Below, one piece after another: positions 1 to 7,252 of a DNA stretch of 15,802 bases. This DNA is from Blastomyces gilchristii SLH14081. Its lineage: Eukaryota; Ascomycota; Eurotiomycetes; Onygenales; Ajellomycetaceae. The stretch covers positions 757,832-773,633 of the forward strand of contig NW_003101660.1 of assembly GCF_000003855.2 (NCBI RefSeq), written 5' to 3'. Under the pieces are notes generated by a model. The model made no database searches. It saw only the letters and a program-made list of their open reading frames with translations, and was not told the origin of the DNA. The position numbers and the translations under genes are program-made. Position 1 is the stretch's first letter. Each line of letters opens with the position of its first letter.

Positions 1-439
1 AGTTATCTTTAAATTATAAGATCTCTTTAAAACTTAAAGAAGATTTATAAAACTGTGATTATTATAGATATCACAGATAATATATACTTAAGACTTGTAT
101 AACTTTAAAGATATAATTTATATATAGCTGTCTATAAGTTAGATTTATACTTCTGATCAGTGTTGACAGACTTACTTATAGAGATAGAATCAGTTAATGC
201 TATAAAGTTAATTAGAGAAGATAAGATTATCTATATAATAACTTTATAAATATCTGAGAACTTCACAGTTATGAAAACTAAGCTTTAGATATCAGAGAAA
301 TACTAAGATCTCACAGAGATATTCAGAATAACTAAGACAGCTGAGCTTTTATCTTACTGTGAGAAGAATCTGATAATAGATTTAATAGAAGAATAGAAAC
401 TCTTCTGAGAATTAATTTATAAGCTCTTTCATTATAAGA

Positions 440-1010
440 CAGAGATCTTACAGACTTATATAAAGAAGAATCTGAAGAATAACTGTATCTAATCTTCACA
501 GATCTCTGCAGAAGTCTCTGTAATATTTATAAGAAAGAAGAATAAAGATCTTAGATTATATATAAACTATTATAATCTAAACTCTAAGACTATAAATAGT
601 TACTACTCTTTATCTCTGATTGAGAATATAATTAACTATTTTACAAGAGCTATCATATTTATATAACTGAAAATAATTAATATATATACACAGCTGTGAA
701 TACAGTCTGAGAATGAATAACAGACTATCTTTAAAACTACACTGAGATTATTTAAATATCTAGTAATGTCTTTTGATTTGATTAATACTCTCACAGTATT
801 TCAGTTCTTTATTAATAAAACACTTTATACATATCTGAATATCTTTGTAATAATATATCTAAATAATATGATAATATACTTTGTAAAGAAGAAAGAACAC
901 ACTGAGTATATATAAACTGTGTTAAAGATCTTAGATGAGATAGAACTGTATATTAAGCTTATAAAGTACAACTCTGAATTAATTTTCTAGAATATATAAT
1001 TATTATAAAT
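440..1010 (+). pseudogene. Ty3/Gypsy reverse transcriptase domain, degraded
   Basis: The domain copies the element's RNA into DNA. Translation shows IFIRKKNKDLRLYINYYNLN near 520-590, matching the Gypsy pattern VxKKDGxLRxCVDYRxLN with Gly to Asp/Asn and Cys/Val to Tyr/Ile changes. The palm-domain strand follows, with KYLVMSFDLINTLTVFQFFI near 745-815 corresponding to the usual FxxMPFGLxNAPxxFQxxM. The catalytic box near 853-885 reads YLNNMIIYF where YLDDILIYS is usual, so both active-site Asp are now Asn (G-to-A). TAA, TAG and TGA stops interrupt it. The enzyme is dead on two counts: stops and lost metal-binding Asp. Confidence 0.88.
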
Positions 1011-1239
1011 AATATTCAGATAAAATCTTCACAGATTGAGATTATTCTATTATGACTGAAGTTAACTAGTATTTATAAGATTCAGATCTTTCTAAGCTTT
1101 GTGAATTTCTATAGATAATTTATTCTTATATTTATAAGAATCTTCTTAATTCTTACAGACATACTGAAGAATGAAAATAAGAAGAAGTCATCTTATAAAT
1201 AAAGAATGAAAAGATTATTAAGAAGAGAGAACTATAAGA

Positions 1240-1720
1240 ACTTTCTTATTTCAGAAGCTTACAGAGTTTTTATAAGATTGAAATAGATATTCATAGACAC
1301 AGTGATACTATTTCACTTTAATCTCTTACTCTTAATTAGATTAAAGACAGATGTCTTCTTCTTTATAATTTCAGAAATAGTCTTGTAACTATAGTTAAAT
1401 GAGAACTGAGTTTCAGTAATCTTTTTCTCACAGAAGATGTAATCTATCAAGATTAACTATAATATTTATAATCAGAAGCTTCTTATAATAGTGAAATTCT
1501 TTCATCACTGATATCACTACTTTAACAATCTTGTAACAGTGATTACTATTAGAACTAATTATAATACTTTATAATAGTTTACTTTAATTAAGAAACTCTT
1601 GCAGTAGTAGATCTACTAAGCTTAGAGACTGAGTGAGTTCTGATTCAAGATAGAGTATATCAAGAGAACTAAGAACTCAGTGAATAAACTCTCTCACAGA
1701 TCTGACTATATCAAGAAAAT
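1240..1720 (+). pseudogene. Ty3/Gypsy RNase H domain and linker to integrase, degraded
   Basis: This domain would remove the RNA strand during reverse transcription. The reading LKTDVFFFIISEIVL near 1340-1385 corresponds to the Gypsy ETDAS...gxvLxQ segment. IFFSQKM followed by INYNIYNQKLLIIVKFF near 1408-1500 is a clear match to the family pattern FxSRKLxxxExNYxxxxKELLAIVxAF, followed by HHWYHYF where RHYL is usual. After this, FKIEYIKRTKNSVNKLSHRS near 1640-1700 matches the segment FxIxYxxGxxNxxADALSRR that links RNase H to integrase. Several in-frame stops replace Gln, Trp and Arg codons. Identity is secure from the order and the motif match; it cannot be functional. Confidence 0.82.
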
Positions 1721-2179
1721 CAGAGTGACAGATATAGAGAGACTAGAGAAGATAGAAAAGCTTCACAGAATAGTTAAACTGAGTGTTATATAGAGATTAA
1801 TTAAGAAGTCTCTTAATTCTCTATAAGAGAAGAGAAGAGAGAGAGAGAAGAAGCCTGTATAATTACTTTCTATAATACTGAGAGTTAACACTCTGAGAAT
1901 CTTTATAAGAATTCTTGAAGAGAGTATCTATAATCTGAAGAGTTTATAGATTTTAAGAAGTACTGTGAAAGATCTGATGTAAGAAAAAATAGAGTATAAG
2001 TCTTTATAAGATCTTCTGTTTAGATTATCTGAACTGTAACTGAAGAATGAATATACTCAGTATATTCAGAAACTGCTTATAGCAGAAATTAACTCTGCTA
2101 AAATAAAGAATTGAAGAGACTTAAATAATCTCTTATAAAGAGAGAGCTGAATTTATATATCTATGAATAAGTTTCTATA

Positions 2180-2729
2180 TATAGAACTTATTAAAAGGCA
2201 TCATAACTCTTCTCTAGTGAGTTATTTTACAGATACTAGAACTTATAAGTTACTTATAAGAAAATACTTCTAACTGAAGATATGAGAACTTGTGAAGAAG
2301 ATAATGAATTCTTGTACTATTTATCAGAATTTGTAGATAGTATGATTCAGATTATATGAAGAACTTACTTCTCTACTCATCTTATAAGAATCTTAAGAAC
2401 AGCTAGAAATGAATACTCTTATAAGCCTCTCTGAAAGTAAGAATATATATAATAGCTGCTTTGATAGTATACTAATGATAGTATATCACTTCATCAAGAT
2501 AACATACTTTATACTTACTTACAAGAACTTAAAGTTAAAGAATTTAACTTATATCTTCATCTGTGATATGATCTGATTATATAAGTTGTCTGTGAATATT
2601 ATCTTAGATAGAGAATTAATCTTCACAGAGAAGTTCTAATCTGATCTGATAACTATACTGAAGATCTTATAAGATCTAAGTATGACTTTTCATTAACAGA
2701 CAGATAATCAGATAAAATATCTGATAAGT
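2180..2729 (+). pseudogene. Ty3/Gypsy integrase, N-terminal zinc finger and first part of catalytic core
   Basis: Integrase inserts the element's DNA copy into the genome. From about 2181 the translation reads ELIKRHHNSSLVSYFTDTRT, fitting the HHCC zinc finger segment in which His-His leads into HxGHFGxxRT. The paired Cys appears near 2308-2325 as SCTIYQ, with the second Cys changed to Tyr. The core begins with FDSILMIVYHFIKITYFI near 2460-2515, equivalent to FDxILVVVDRxTKxAHFIP, with the first catalytic Asp changed to Tyr-His context. SLTDRQSD, with Q standing for an in-frame stop, lies near 2690-2715 and matches the second catalytic motif xxSDRGxxF. The LINE insertion at 2730-2742 cuts the reading frame just after this motif. 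Confidence 0.8.
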
Positions 2730-2742
2730 ATATTAAAACAGT
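2730..2742. repeat. Left target-site duplication of the minus-strand LINE
   Basis: The 13-bp string ATATTAAAACAGT lies here and again, perfectly, at 4028-4040. The two copies flank the whole LINE fragment, and the adjoining left side is the LINE's 3' tail. Both copies lie in Gypsy integrase sequence, so they record the insertion event. Confidence 0.9.
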
Positions 2743-2761
2743 TATTATTATTATTATTATT
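2743..2761 (-). repeat. (TAA)n tail at the 3' end of the minus-strand LINE
   Basis: On the + strand this is six TAT/ATT trinucleotide units; on the coding strand it is a (TAA)n tail directly after TGAAGAA. The same kind of tail closes both SINEs in this window. It abuts the left target duplication, fixing the element's 3' end. Confidence 0.9.
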
Positions 2762-3129
2762 CTTCAATTATAGATGTATGCAGTCAGAGACTATGACATC
2801 TACCTGAGAACTTTTAGTTCTCAGAGGTTTTTCTATATCTATAAAGTCAACTATTATACATTTACTAATTTCAGATATGCAAAATCAGAAAGTTTCAGCT
2901 CAGAATACAAAACCTGTTTACAAATTGCAGTATTTTAACACCTTCTGATACTTTGAAATCATTTGACAATATCATGACAAAAGAAAAGAGAACATAGTCT
3001 TAAAGATAGACATATTAAATAGATAGATAGAAAAGAATAGAAAAGAAAAAGTAAAGTAAAGAGAGACTATAATAAAACAAATTATTAAAAGATAGTATAT
3101 AGCTGTTTTAATAGACTATATCTGATCAA
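2762..3129 (-). other. 3' UTR of the minus-strand LINE
   Basis: No reading frame is visible in these ~370 bases. Read on the minus strand, the segment starts after the apparent stop of the ORF2 remnant and passes a pyrimidine-rich block (the AAAGAAAAG-rich stretch at 3027-3064 on +). It ends with a stem-capable piece: GAACTAAAAGTTCTC at 2807-2821 on the minus strand is an imperfect palindrome. The last ~40 bases before the tail resemble the 3' end of the two SINEs. Confidence 0.65.
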
Positions 3130-3970
3130 TTTCCTTCTCTTCATATTCAGATAATTCTGAATTTAGCTATTTTCTTGTAGCTGCTTGAGTTTCTGATAGA
3201 AAGTCTATTAAGTATTTAATTTCTGTCTCAGTTGAGAATAAGAATCTCATATTTAATTGATTTGATTATACTTCTCTTTTAATCTGACTCTGAGACTATT
3301 ATATAATGCACAGTGTATTACAATATACTCAGAATTTTCATTTGCATTGCAGAATGAGCATTCTATTAAATCAAATCTATCATTAAATCTTTGTATATAA
3401 GATTTGAAATAATCATGTTCTAGTTTCAGCTGAATTATAGATAAGAATATTTTCTTTTTACATTTAATTGAACAAGATTTTCACTTGAGTTTTATTTTGA
3501 ATCTTGAATAATGTATACTCTTCTTTTGTTTCTACCAGCTTTTATTTTACTTATCTAAACAAGATTCTTTTATCTTTCTCTTTATAAAAGATCAGAACAC
3601 TATTTTTTGAATAGATCTGCTTAATTCTGAACTCTTTTTTACAGCTGAATCAGCCAATTCATTGTCATGAATATTCATATGAGTAGAAACTTAGGGCAGA
3701 TAAATTATCAGTTTAATGTTCTTCTCTTTTGAATTTTTAAAACAGAGTTTAAAATCAGTTCAAGATTCATTTAATCATTATAAATCTGACTCTTTCTAAG
3801 TCTTTTATAGCAGCTTAACTATCAGAGAATATTCATGTCTCTTTCAAACTATTTTCTCTTTTATGAGATTTTATTTTAATGAGTTTGAAAGCTTTCACTA
3901 TTATAAATAGTTCAGCATCAAAGACTTCAGATTCATAGCTCAAATTTCATATATCTGAGATAAAATTGAT
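3130..3970 (-). pseudogene. LINE ORF2 C-terminal part: RNase H and Cys/His motif
   Basis: Reading on the minus strand, FDAELFIIVKAFKLIK (about 3925-3875) matches the RNase H segment with the catalytic Glu, usually xxAELxAIxxAL. IFSDSQAA with Q as a stop (about 3830-3805) matches the following xxxDSQAAL Asp site. STHMNIHDNELADSAVKKSS (about 3685-3625) matches the closing motif xPGHxxIxGNExADxxAK, with Gly changed to Asp and the final Asp kept. Further on, CSFCNANENSEYIVIHCALY (about 3360-3303) fits the C-terminal CxxC...HxxxxC motif found after RNase H in Tad1- and I-like LINEs, with one His now Tyr. Stops interrupt the frame. Reverse transcriptase is absent because of the 5' truncation. Confidence 0.85.
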
Positions 3971-4027
3971 ATTATCTTCAGTATAAGCAATGCCTGCGTC
4001 TAATCTATTCAAATTCTCATTTTTTGA

Positions 4028-4040
4028 ATATTAAAACAGT
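4028..4040. repeat. Right target-site duplication of the minus-strand LINE
   Basis: This is the perfect second copy of ATATTAAAACAGT (see 2730-2742). It marks the truncated 5' end of the LINE and the point where Gypsy sequence resumes. Confidence 0.9.
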
Positions 4041-4400
4041 ATCTGTGATACTTTATCAATTATAATCAGAATAACTGAGTATATTGATTATTACTTATAA
4101 AATTTATATATAACAACTTAAAACATGTCAGTACAGATAAAACTCTCTTTGAGATACTCACTGAGACTCATCTATGAATAATCCTGATAAACTCACAAAA
4201 ATATACTATAGAGTGTGATAATGCCTATGTATGAGCTGAGATAATTCAGAATATTCAGAAGAAAGTCTGCAAATTCTTGAGAAAGATCTAAAAGTATTAA
4301 AAGAGATACTATGACTCTAAGTATATTATAAAGAGTTTCAAGAAAGATAATAGAGTCTGACTGAGTCTGAAAAACATTATTATATGAAGATCTAGTAAGA
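4041..4400 (+). pseudogene. Ty3/Gypsy integrase C-terminal part, downstream of the LINE insertion
   Basis: This segment lies directly after the second copy of the 13-bp duplication, so it is the continuation of the integrase interrupted at 2730-2742. The sequence is strongly degraded. The best stretch is near 4245-4310, reading NSEYSEESLQILEKDLKVLK, a charged helical run like the linker that follows the core in chromovirus integrases and precedes the chromodomain. I cannot locate the catalytic Glu. The assignment rests on position between the split core and the chromodomain more than on its own motifs. Confidence 0.55.
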
Positions 4401-4539
4401 AGCTGAATCTCTTATAAACAGAGTCTTGTAAGATTATAAAGAAAGTTAGCTTACAGTTCTATATATAATATTTTTCATATCTCTTTACTCTGTGAATATA
4501 AGGAATTCTTAGAAGAGAACTCTGTGACTTATCACTCTG

Positions 4540-4740
4540 TTTATAAAGTACTAGAGAGTGAAAGAAAATATCAGATTAAAGAGATTGTTAACTCAGAGAA
4601 GTAAGATTATAAGCTCTAATTCAAGATTTAGTGATAAGAGTATTTTAATAAGATGAATGAGTTCACTTGAGAATTATTCAGACAGATAAGACATCTGTGA
4701 AAGCTGAGACATGACTTTCATACTGTCAATTCTGATAAGT
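4540..4740 (+). pseudogene. Chromodomain at the C terminus of the Gypsy integrase
   Basis: Chromodomains on integrases of this clade steer insertion by binding modified histones. The translation reads VLESERKYQIKEIVNSEK from about 4548, matching the first strand (the usual yxVExIldxRxxxg). It continues after stops with FKI, three stop codons and EYFNKMNEFTWELFRQI, matching the core YLVKWKGYxxxxNTWEPxxNL. The stops sit where Trp-Lys-Gly would be, as expected from TGG mutation. FTWEL retains the conserved T/S-W-E triad. A basic, His-rich tail follows. The motif order is distinctive, and it marks the element as a chromovirus. Confidence 0.8.
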
Positions 4741-4778
4741 TAGAATAATATAGTCTTCACTAAGAATCTGATTGTAAC

Positions 4779-4791
4779 AAAGATATTAACA
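4779..4791. repeat. Left target-site duplication of SINE copy 1
   Basis: AAAGATATTAACA lies directly before the SINE's 5' end and is repeated perfectly at 5164-5176, directly after its (TAA)n tail. One or two A bases at the tail junction are ambiguous. Confidence 0.9.
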
Positions 4792-5163
4792 CGCCCCGGT
4801 GGCTGAATGATTAATGCAGCCACTCAGTAGTGCCTTGATATGGGAAACCAAGACATGTGGGTTTGAAACCCGCAGAGAATACATTAAATCTGGAACTTAA
4901 GCACCTCAGGTTTCTAGTAAATACAGAGGTGTACAAATCACTTCAATGAATTGCTCTATGTTCCTGAGCTGAGAAGTTATTATCGCATGTATCTAATTGT
5001 CACTTCTTTATATTTTCCTATGTTCTTGTTATCTTGATGTGGTCTCAACACCTGTATTTCCTCCTGTATAACTAACACTTGACCTGTATTTAACATCATG
5101 CAAGGACTCATTATAAGCTCCGCTTGCATATAAGTATAATGAAAGAATAATAATAATAATAAT
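4792..5163 (+). mobile_element. tRNA-derived SINE, copy 1 (372 bp)
   Basis: This is a short non-coding retroelement that relies on a LINE for mobility. Its head carries RNA polymerase III promoter boxes: an A-box-like TGGCTGAATGATT at 4800-4812 and a B box GGTTTGAAACC at 4860-4870 (consensus GGTTCGANTCC, with one C-to-T change). A tRNA-unrelated body of ~270 bp follows, then a (TAA)n tail at 5145-5163. A 13-bp duplication flanks the unit. The same unit recurs at 5393-5780 with about 31 substitutions over ~345 aligned bases, all but two of them transitions. CC, GG and CG survive here, unlike the Gypsy flank, so the insertion is younger or was less mutated. No protein is encoded. I do not recognise it as a named fungal SINE. 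Confidence 0.9.
4800..4870 (+). promoter_or_regulatory. Internal pol III promoter (A and B boxes) of SINE copy 1
   Basis: The A box at 4800-4812 resembles the TGGCCGAGTGGTT of class II tRNAs (Leu or Ser), with G-to-A changes. The B box at 4860-4870 sits within GGG...CCC, which would form the T-arm stem. Box spacing of about 47 bases fits a tRNA with a variable arm. The B-box C is mutated to T here and kept in copy 2. Confidence 0.75.
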
Positions 5164-5176
5164 AAAGATATTAACA
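5164..5176. repeat. Right target-site duplication of SINE copy 1
   Basis: This is the perfect second copy of AAAGATATTAACA (see 4779-4791), immediately after the (TAA)n tail. Confidence 0.9.
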
Positions 5177-5382
5177 GTGTTATTTATAAACTCTAATCTA
5201 TAAAGATGATAAGTTTCTACTGAGATAAACAGTCTGCAGTGTATACAAAGAGAAGAAGAAATTATATTCTTATTAAAAGCTAAAAAATAAAGAAAATAAA
5301 AACAGAGCTGTGAACACAATTTAGAGATTAATAAAGAAAAAATAAAGAAAATTCACACTTATATTCTTAATATCTGTAACAC
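5177..5382. other. AT-rich spacer between the two SINEs
   Basis: I see no gene and no domain in this spacer. The only reading frame that crosses it is long merely because of low-complexity AT sequence. It is heavily depleted of CC, GG and CG, like the Gypsy flank, and is probably the 3' non-coding part of that element into which both SINEs landed. Confidence 0.5.
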
Positions 5383-5392
5383 TCAATTTCTC
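5383..5392. repeat. Left target-site duplication of SINE copy 2
   Basis: TCAATTTCTC precedes the SINE's 5' end and recurs directly after its tail at 5781-5790. A third copy at 5799-5808 suggests that the target was already a short tandem repeat (about 18 bp), so the true duplication length is a little uncertain. Confidence 0.8.
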
Positions 5393-5747
5393 CGAGTCTC
5401 AGTGACTGAATGATTAATGCAGCTACTCAGTAGTGCCTTGACATGGGAAACCAAGACATGTGGGTTCGAAACCCGCAGAGAATACATTAAATCTGAAACT
5501 CAAGCACCTCAGATTTCTAATAAATACAGAGGTGTACAAATTGCTTCAATGAATTACTCTATGTTTCTGGGCTGGAAAGTTATTATTACATGTATCTAAT
5601 TGTCACTTCTTTGTATTTTCCTATGTTTTTGTTATCTTAGCATGATCTGAACACCTGTATTTCCTCCTGTATAATCAACACTTGACCTGTATTTAACATT
5701 ATGCAAGAACTCATCATAAGCTCCGCTTTTATATAAGTATAATGAAA

Positions 5748-5780
<33 letters not shown>
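5393..5780 (+). mobile_element. tRNA-derived SINE, copy 2 (388 bp)
   Basis: This is the second copy of the element at 4792-5163, in the same orientation and ~230 bp downstream. Its A box reads TGACTGAATGATT at 5403-5415. Its B box, GGTTCGAAACC at 5463-5473, is intact and close to consensus. The body ends with CTCCGCTT and TATAAGTATAATGAAAG, then a longer tail of about eleven AAT units (5747-5780). A 10-bp duplication flanks it. The 5' end has suffered more than copy 1 (GTCTCAGTGACTG against GCCCCGGTGGCTG), while the B box has suffered less, so the two copies were mutated independently. The frame across 5417-5599 is incidental: its only ATG comes from SINE sequence and it resembles no protein. 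Confidence 0.9.
5403..5473 (+). promoter_or_regulatory. Internal pol III promoter (A and B boxes) of SINE copy 2
   Basis: The A box at 5403-5415 has two G-to-A changes from a class II tRNA A box. The B box at 5463-5473 keeps GGTTCGAA and is flanked by G and C runs that would pair as a T-arm stem. Of the two copies, this one has the better B box and the poorer A box. Confidence 0.75.
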
Positions 5781-5781
<1 letters not shown>

Positions 5782-5790
5782 CAATTTCTC
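5781..5790. repeat. Right target-site duplication of SINE copy 2
   Basis: This second copy of TCAATTTCTC directly follows the trinucleotide tail (see 5383-5392). Confidence 0.8.
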
Positions 5791-6225
5791 TGCAACTATC
5801 AATTTCTCTCTTCAAAGAAGTGAAGAGTATCATACTCACAGTATAGATAATTATTATATTTAATATAAAGACTGTTAGAAATGCACAGAGTTTAAAAAAG
5901 CTAAATATCAGAATGTATACAGTTGTGATAAAGTCTTAAAAGCTGATTAACTGTGTATATAATCAGATATCTCTTATAAAACTGTGTTCACTTTTTCAGT
6001 TATACTGAAGTATTCAGCTCAGAAATAATTGAGATATGAAGAGAAAGCTTATCTATTCAGATTAACTTCTGTTATAAATTCATAATATTTATATTATCTT
6101 AATTACTCAGATTTTGTGAGTATCTGAGAACTCGTCTCTTATTAATAATGAGATTGTGAAAATGCACTATAACACAAGAACTGTTGATAGAAAATCTAGA
6201 TATATTTACATATATCTATTCAGAG
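5791..6225. other. Degraded AT-rich sequence, nothing recognised
   Basis: There is no domain, RNA gene or repeat that I can name. CC and GG are nearly absent, as in the Gypsy relic. It may hold the Gypsy 3' LTR, but neither an LTR boundary nor a second copy could be found. Confidence 0.4.
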
Positions 6226-6730
6226 ATTGTGTAGATAGAGAGAGAATGATTGTAGATCTGTGAGACTGTAGAAGACACTGACAGTACTGAGAGCTTTGCA
6301 GAAACTGTCAGCTAGAGTCTGTAAGAAATTACTTGTAGAACAACTTATAGCAAAGAGTAGAACTACACTGCTGAGAGTCAGAGACTGATCTGAGAGAGAT
6401 ATAAGATTGACTACTGATCTGAAGATCAGATACAGTGACAGAATTGAGAGAGATAAAGATACTATTACAGATAATGACATCTCTGCTTCATCAGCTAATA
6501 AAAAGTAATCAGAGAAGTTATAAAGATACTTACAAGAAGCTCAGTAGTAATTAGATATTATTTATAAAGATATTAAAATTGAAAAAATTTTAATTCTTGA
6601 GAAGTTCTTGAATCAATATATAGATATTATTAGAAACACTCTCTCTCTATCATCTGAATAAAAATACTTTGTAAATGAATGAGAATACTCACAGTTTATA
6701 AGAATAAGAGTTATTAGAGAAAAAGAGAAA
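6226..6730 (+). pseudogene. Unidentified coding remnant, Lys/Glu/Leu-rich
   Basis: I do not recognise this protein. One + frame stays readable for about 165 codons if TGA, TAA and TAG are passed through, and the stops occur in the pattern expected from mutated Trp, Arg and Gln codons. It includes VCKKLLVEQLIAKSRTTLLR near 6315-6375 and YKDIKIEKILILEKFLNQY near 6560-6620. The composition is charged and helical, with an AQ-stop-stop-LDIIYKD segment between them. A gag of an LTR element or a coiled-coil ORF1 of a LINE would look like this, but no zinc knuckle or catalytic motif supports either. The frame open on the other strand at 6220-6480 is Ser/Leu-rich and is the shadow of this one. Confidence 0.4.
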
Positions 6731-7068
6731 AGAAGATAAGATTTCACAGACAGATCTGAGATATTTATACTACTTTAAAGAGATTTATTTATACTATAAG
6801 TGATTCTATGAAACAGTCTGATCACTCTAGTAAATAAAGAGTAATTATGAATTACAGATCTGAATCTTTCTATATAACTATAAAAAGTGATTGCAGACTA
6901 TAGATATCTTGATTCTATAATTCTACAGAGTTAATAAAAGAATGAAAAATTTCTTACAACTCTACAGTGTTAAAGAATGATGATTTACAAGAATGAGTAA
7001 AGAATTCACTTATAAATACTTCTCTTTAATAAGAATAATCTCATAGAAAGTGATTCATCTGTGAAATG
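6731..7068. other. Degraded AT-rich sequence, nothing recognised
   Basis: No gene or repeat is supported here. Short runs of open frame on the + strand may extend the remnant that ends near 6730, but they are too broken to follow. Confidence 0.35.
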
Positions 7069-7252
7069 AATCTATGTAATAGCTATATAAGAATCTTATG
7101 AAAAAATAATTGAAGATCAACTAAAACTCTTCAGATTGGAAGATATGAGATAAATCTATGTGATAATTATATAGAAATCTTATAAAAATAATTAAGAGTC
7201 AACTAAAACTCTTCTGTATGAAAGATGTAAGATAAATCTATATAATAGTCAA
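7069..7252 (+). repeat. Direct repeat, ~83-bp unit, 2.2 copies
   Basis: AATCTATGTAAT at 7069 recurs as AATCTATGTGAT at 7153 and again as AATCTATATAAT at 7235, giving periods of 84 and 82 bp. Each full unit holds an ATCTTATGAAAAAATAATT-like segment followed by ATCAACTAAAACTCTTC (7116-7132) or GTCAACTAAAACTCTTC (7198-7214). Differences between units are mostly single substitutions. The function is unknown; LTR and UTR repeats look like this. Confidence 0.75.

Larger units (their letters stand above)
2743..4027 (-). mobile_element. 5'-truncated LINE (Tad1/I-like with RNase H), nested in the Gypsy integrase
   Basis: This is a non-LTR retrotransposon inserted on the minus strand. Reading minus, it begins abruptly at 4027 inside or just before the RNase H domain, runs through the Cys/His C-terminal motif and about 0.4 kb of 3' UTR, and ends in a (TAA)n tail at 2761-2743. 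A perfect 13-bp duplication flanks it. Truncation at the 5' end with a tail at the 3' end and a target duplication is the usual result of target-primed reverse transcription. Length is 1285 bp. C-to-T damage inside is milder than in the flanking Gypsy sequence: occasional GG, CC and CG survive, for example near 3690 and 3994. Confidence 0.9.
1..4778 (+). mobile_element. Ty3/Gypsy chromovirus relic (pol), interrupted by a LINE at 2743-4027
   Basis: This is the pol half of an LTR retrotransposon. Read on the + strand with stops passed through, it gives reverse transcriptase, RNase H, integrase and chromodomain in that order, which is the order of Ty3/Gypsy chromoviruses. No LTR, gag or protease is recognisable; the start lies before the window. 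Stops fall mainly at expected Gln and Trp codons, so the element was inactivated by C-to-T mutation. Its integrase is split by a minus-strand LINE and resumes after the second target duplication. Its 3' non-coding part probably continues between and beyond the two SINEs (5177-5382 and past 5790), but I cannot place its LTR. The family call is firm; the boundaries are not. Confidence 0.88.

Noticed and set aside
4792..4875. Functional tRNA gene (Leu or Ser type)
   Set aside because: A and B boxes are present, but the acceptor arm does not pair with any 3' segment after the B box and the anticodon arm is poor. The unit continues into a SINE body with a tail.
5029..5319. Open frame of 96 codons on the minus strand
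   Set aside because: It crosses the 3' half of SINE copy 1, its tail and the target duplication, so it cannot be a single gene. Its Ile/Tyr/Leu-rich content comes from the AT-rich sequence.
5417..5599. Open frame of 60 codons on the + strand inside SINE copy 2
   Set aside because: It covers the pol III boxes and SINE body, is broken in copy 1 and matches no protein.
7069..7252. CRISPR-like array
   Set aside because: Units of ~83 bp are diverged throughout with no constant repeat and variable spacer pattern, and the setting is fungal.
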